Positions 62,798 to 64,000 of a stretch of DNA of 64,000 nt are shown here, in pieces. This stretch comes from Candidatus Leptovillus affinis (GTDB taxonomy: Bacteria; Chloroflexota; Anaerolineae; Promineifilales; Promineifilaceae), in the NCBI GenBank assembly GCA_016705235.1, contig JADIYP010000006.1, positions 1,550,001-1,614,000 of the forward strand, given 5' to 3'. Every line of letters begins with the position of its first letter. Position 1 is the first letter of the stretch. A program made the translations under genes and the position numbers. Under the pieces are notes generated by a model. That model did not search any database. It worked only from the letters and a program-made list of their open reading frames with translations, and was not told the origin of the DNA.

Positions 62798-63375
62798 GTC
62801 GGCGCCTCCAATTCTTTGGCTCGGGCCAGAATGGCCTGAAGTTGACCGAGGTTGTCAATGCGGGTGGGGGTCAGGTCTATACGTTTTTTGCTGAGCATGC
62901 CCAACCCCATGGATGCCCGGCGCATCAGGCTGAGCGGCTGGTGGCGTAAATATTGGCGCGTGGCTAAACCAAATTCAAAACTACGGCCGTAATTTTCCAC
63001 ATACCCCACAAAGTTTTGCGATAAATCGGCGGCCGAATTGGTCTCGTACATATCAGCGGCAATGGCCATGCTCTTCAATGTATACATAATGTCGGTGATG
63101 TGGACTTCTTGTGGGCAGCGCACCATGCAAAAATAGCAAGACACGCAGTACCAGGGTGTGTTACTGCGCAGCACCTCGTCACGCATGTCGGCGCGAATCA
63201 TGGCAAACAACTGCCGGGGCGTGTGGTCCATATCCTGACCGGAAGGACACGAACCACCACAGGTGCCACACTGGATGCACATGGTGAGGCGTGAATCTCC
63301 GGGAGTTGCCTGTTTGACCGTTTCGAGAAAATTTAGAGATGGATTGGTTAAAACTGGCGGGCTGTTCGTCAACAA
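62794..63375 (-). CDS. hdrC: Heterodisulfide reductase subunit C
   Basis: 193 residues with two [4Fe-4S] ferredoxin motifs, CIQCGTCGGSCPSG and CVSCYFCMVRCPQEVH. It carries electrons between HdrA and HdrB. The start is a TTG at 63375 with GAGGAGGTGA six nt upstream, a near-perfect ribosome-binding site that compensates for the rare codon. It is the first gene of the operon, preceded by three palindromic sites. Confidence 0.9.
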   Translation of the reverse strand: MLTNSPPVLTNPSLNFLETVKQATPGDSRLTMCIQCGTCGGSCPSGQDMDHTPRQLFAMIRADMRDEVLRSNTPWYCVSCYFCMVRCPQEVHITDIMYTLKSMAIAADMYETNSAADLSQNFVGYVENYGRSFEFGLATRQYLRHQPLSLMRRASMGLGMLSKKRIDLTPTRIDNLGQLQAILARAKELEAPT

Positions 63376-63445
63376 AGGTCACCTCCTCGAATGAACAAAA
63401 CGCTAATAAACGCCAAATCGAGCTGGCGTCATCGAAATCAAAACA

Positions 63446-63469
63446 CTCACCACAACTGTTTGTGATGAG
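63446..63469. promoter_or_regulatory. Imperfect inverted repeat upstream of the hdr-mvh operon
   Basis: CTCACCACAA and TTGTGATGAG pair with one mismatch around CTGT. It lies 70-95 nt upstream of the hdrC TTG. It might be a regulator site in the leader or promoter; no factor can be named. Confidence 0.4.
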
Positions 63470-63580
63470 GTGAATGTAACTTGTTTGTGTTCCCGCGATG
63501 AGGATTCTTGTTAGGATAACCGGGTTAGTGATGAACCCTGAGTGGATGGATGGATAATAGATAGCTGGATGAAGAGTGTA

Positions 63581-63656
63581 TCAATGCTAAAATGCTAGCA
63601 TTGAGATGTCGGGTTTCATCATGACAATTGTCATATCTTGTTTATGACAATTGTCA
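63581..63656. promoter_or_regulatory. Three palindromic sites upstream of the hdr-mvh operon
   Basis: TCAATGCTA and TAGCATTGA pair around 6 nt (63581-63604), with AATGCTAGCATT inside as a 12-bp palindrome. TGACAATTGTCA occurs twice (63622-63633 and 63645-63656), 23 bp centre to centre. Two equal sites about two helical turns apart suggest a dimeric regulator binding cooperatively. The remaining part of the 423-bp gap shows no gene. Confidence 0.6.
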
Positions 63657-63731
63657 CTTTCCGAAAAAGAAGGAGTGGTTCAATTTTTCACAATCGACAA
63701 ATGGGGGGGAGGAGTAGCCGGGGTAGGAACA

Positions 63732-63769
63732 CAAAAACGGCCGTTACGCCAGCAGCATAACGGCCGTTT
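63732..63769 (-). terminator. Terminator made from two copies of the octamer palindrome
   Basis: AAACGGCCGTTA (63735-63746) and TAACGGCCGTTT (63758-63769) are perfect inverses with an 11-nt loop. On the minus strand T's follow, after the DUF2203 stop at 63799. Confidence 0.8.
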
Positions 63770-63798
63770 GATGTAGCCAAAACAGAAATGCCAGATAA

Positions 63799-64000
63799 TC
63801 AGACCGGTTGACGGCCGTTAAACCCTTCATGCAGATCGTGATAATACGCTACTTCCGGCTCGCCATAACGCCAGCACAAGTATACGTCACGGCCGTCACG
63901 GTTATACAAAAAATCCAACAAGCCGACGTTGATATCTTTCACCACGCAGCCCATTTCTTGCAGTTGCAAAATCAACCGGTCGATCATGGCAAAATCCTGC
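63799..64000 (-). CDS. DUF2203 protein, C-terminal part (N-terminus beyond the window)
   Basis: The last 67 codons are visible. The block GLLDFLYNRDGRDVYLCWRYGEPEVAYYHDLHEGFNGR is the C-terminal signature of DUF2203. A methionine codon occurs at 63987, but the frame stays open to the window edge (QDFAM) and full-length family members are about twice as long, so this is a truncated view of a longer gene. Function unknown. Confidence 0.8.
   Translation of the reverse strand, partial: QDFAMIDRLILQLQEMGCVVKDINVGLLDFLYNRDGRDVYLCWRYGEPEVAYYHDLHEGFNGRQPV

Overview
The window is about 64 kb of a bacterial chromosome at a moderately high G+C. It is most likely from a Chloroflexota (Anaerolineae-like) lineage. 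I infer this from the many lipoproteins with Thr/Pro/Ala-rich linkers after an L-A-A-C lipobox, extracellular proteins ending in I-Y-L-P-type tails, YugP, DUF2344 and DUF2203 housekeeping genes, and a group 3c [NiFe] hydrogenase joined to a heterodisulfide reductase. No marker gene proves the taxonomy. No rRNA, tRNA, CRISPR, phage or transposase gene was recognised.

Layout. 1-1372: aspS, cut by the left edge. 1.8-6.1 kb: two paralogous secreted clan-A glycoside hydrolases, the second with two Calx-beta domains. 6.2-15.2 kb: an MBL-fold hydrolase, a lipoprotein, an M28 peptidase, a slipin, an acetyltransferase-mmuM-EamA transporter run, and a YugP-type protease. 15.4-30.1 kb: a carbohydrate locus with a LacI regulator (promoter and palindromic operator visible), a sugar-binding lipoprotein that is tandemly duplicated and carries a 1-nt frameshift, two permeases, a TreS-like GH13, an amylosucrase-like GH13, a large secreted protein and a ROK fructokinase. 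Together they fit import and intracellular processing of sucrose, maltose or trehalose: amylosucrase and TreS handle glucosyl groups and the ROK kinase takes the fructose. No ABC ATPase is present, so one must be shared. 30.2-36.5 kb: a hybrid sensor kinase and response regulator, a serA-like dehydrogenase, a lytic transglycosylase and a membrane protein. 36.7-49.2 kb: a DHH-CBS-nucleotidyltransferase fusion, two tandem PEP-synthase-like paralogs, a HIT protein, a LysM/M23-like lipoprotein, a nitroreductase, a DUF2344 protein and an NAGPA-like lipoprotein. 49.4-55.7 kb: rplU-rpmA-rpmE (the last with a helix-hairpin-helix tail), tdk-hpt-CCA nucleotidyltransferase, folE and citrate synthase. 55.7-63.4 kb, minus strand: hdrC-hdrB-hdrA-mvhD-mvhG-mvhA, a hydrogenase maturation protease and a cyclic-nucleotide-binding protein, preceded by three palindromic operator-like sites. 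63.8 kb to the end: the C-terminal part of a DUF2203 gene.

Two sequence-level features dominate. First, the octamer palindrome ACGGCCGT occurs about 114 times by my manual count, where about 1-2 would be expected from base composition. It lies in all reading frames and between genes, much like the HIP1 palindrome of cyanobacteria. It is absent from about 16.55-23.5 kb, the sugar ABC transporter block. Second, several families of short hairpin repeats sit between genes: one with AGACCCCAAGGGTTT inverted ends (7 copies), and one with conserved terminal inverted repeats but exchangeable hairpin cores (3 copies).
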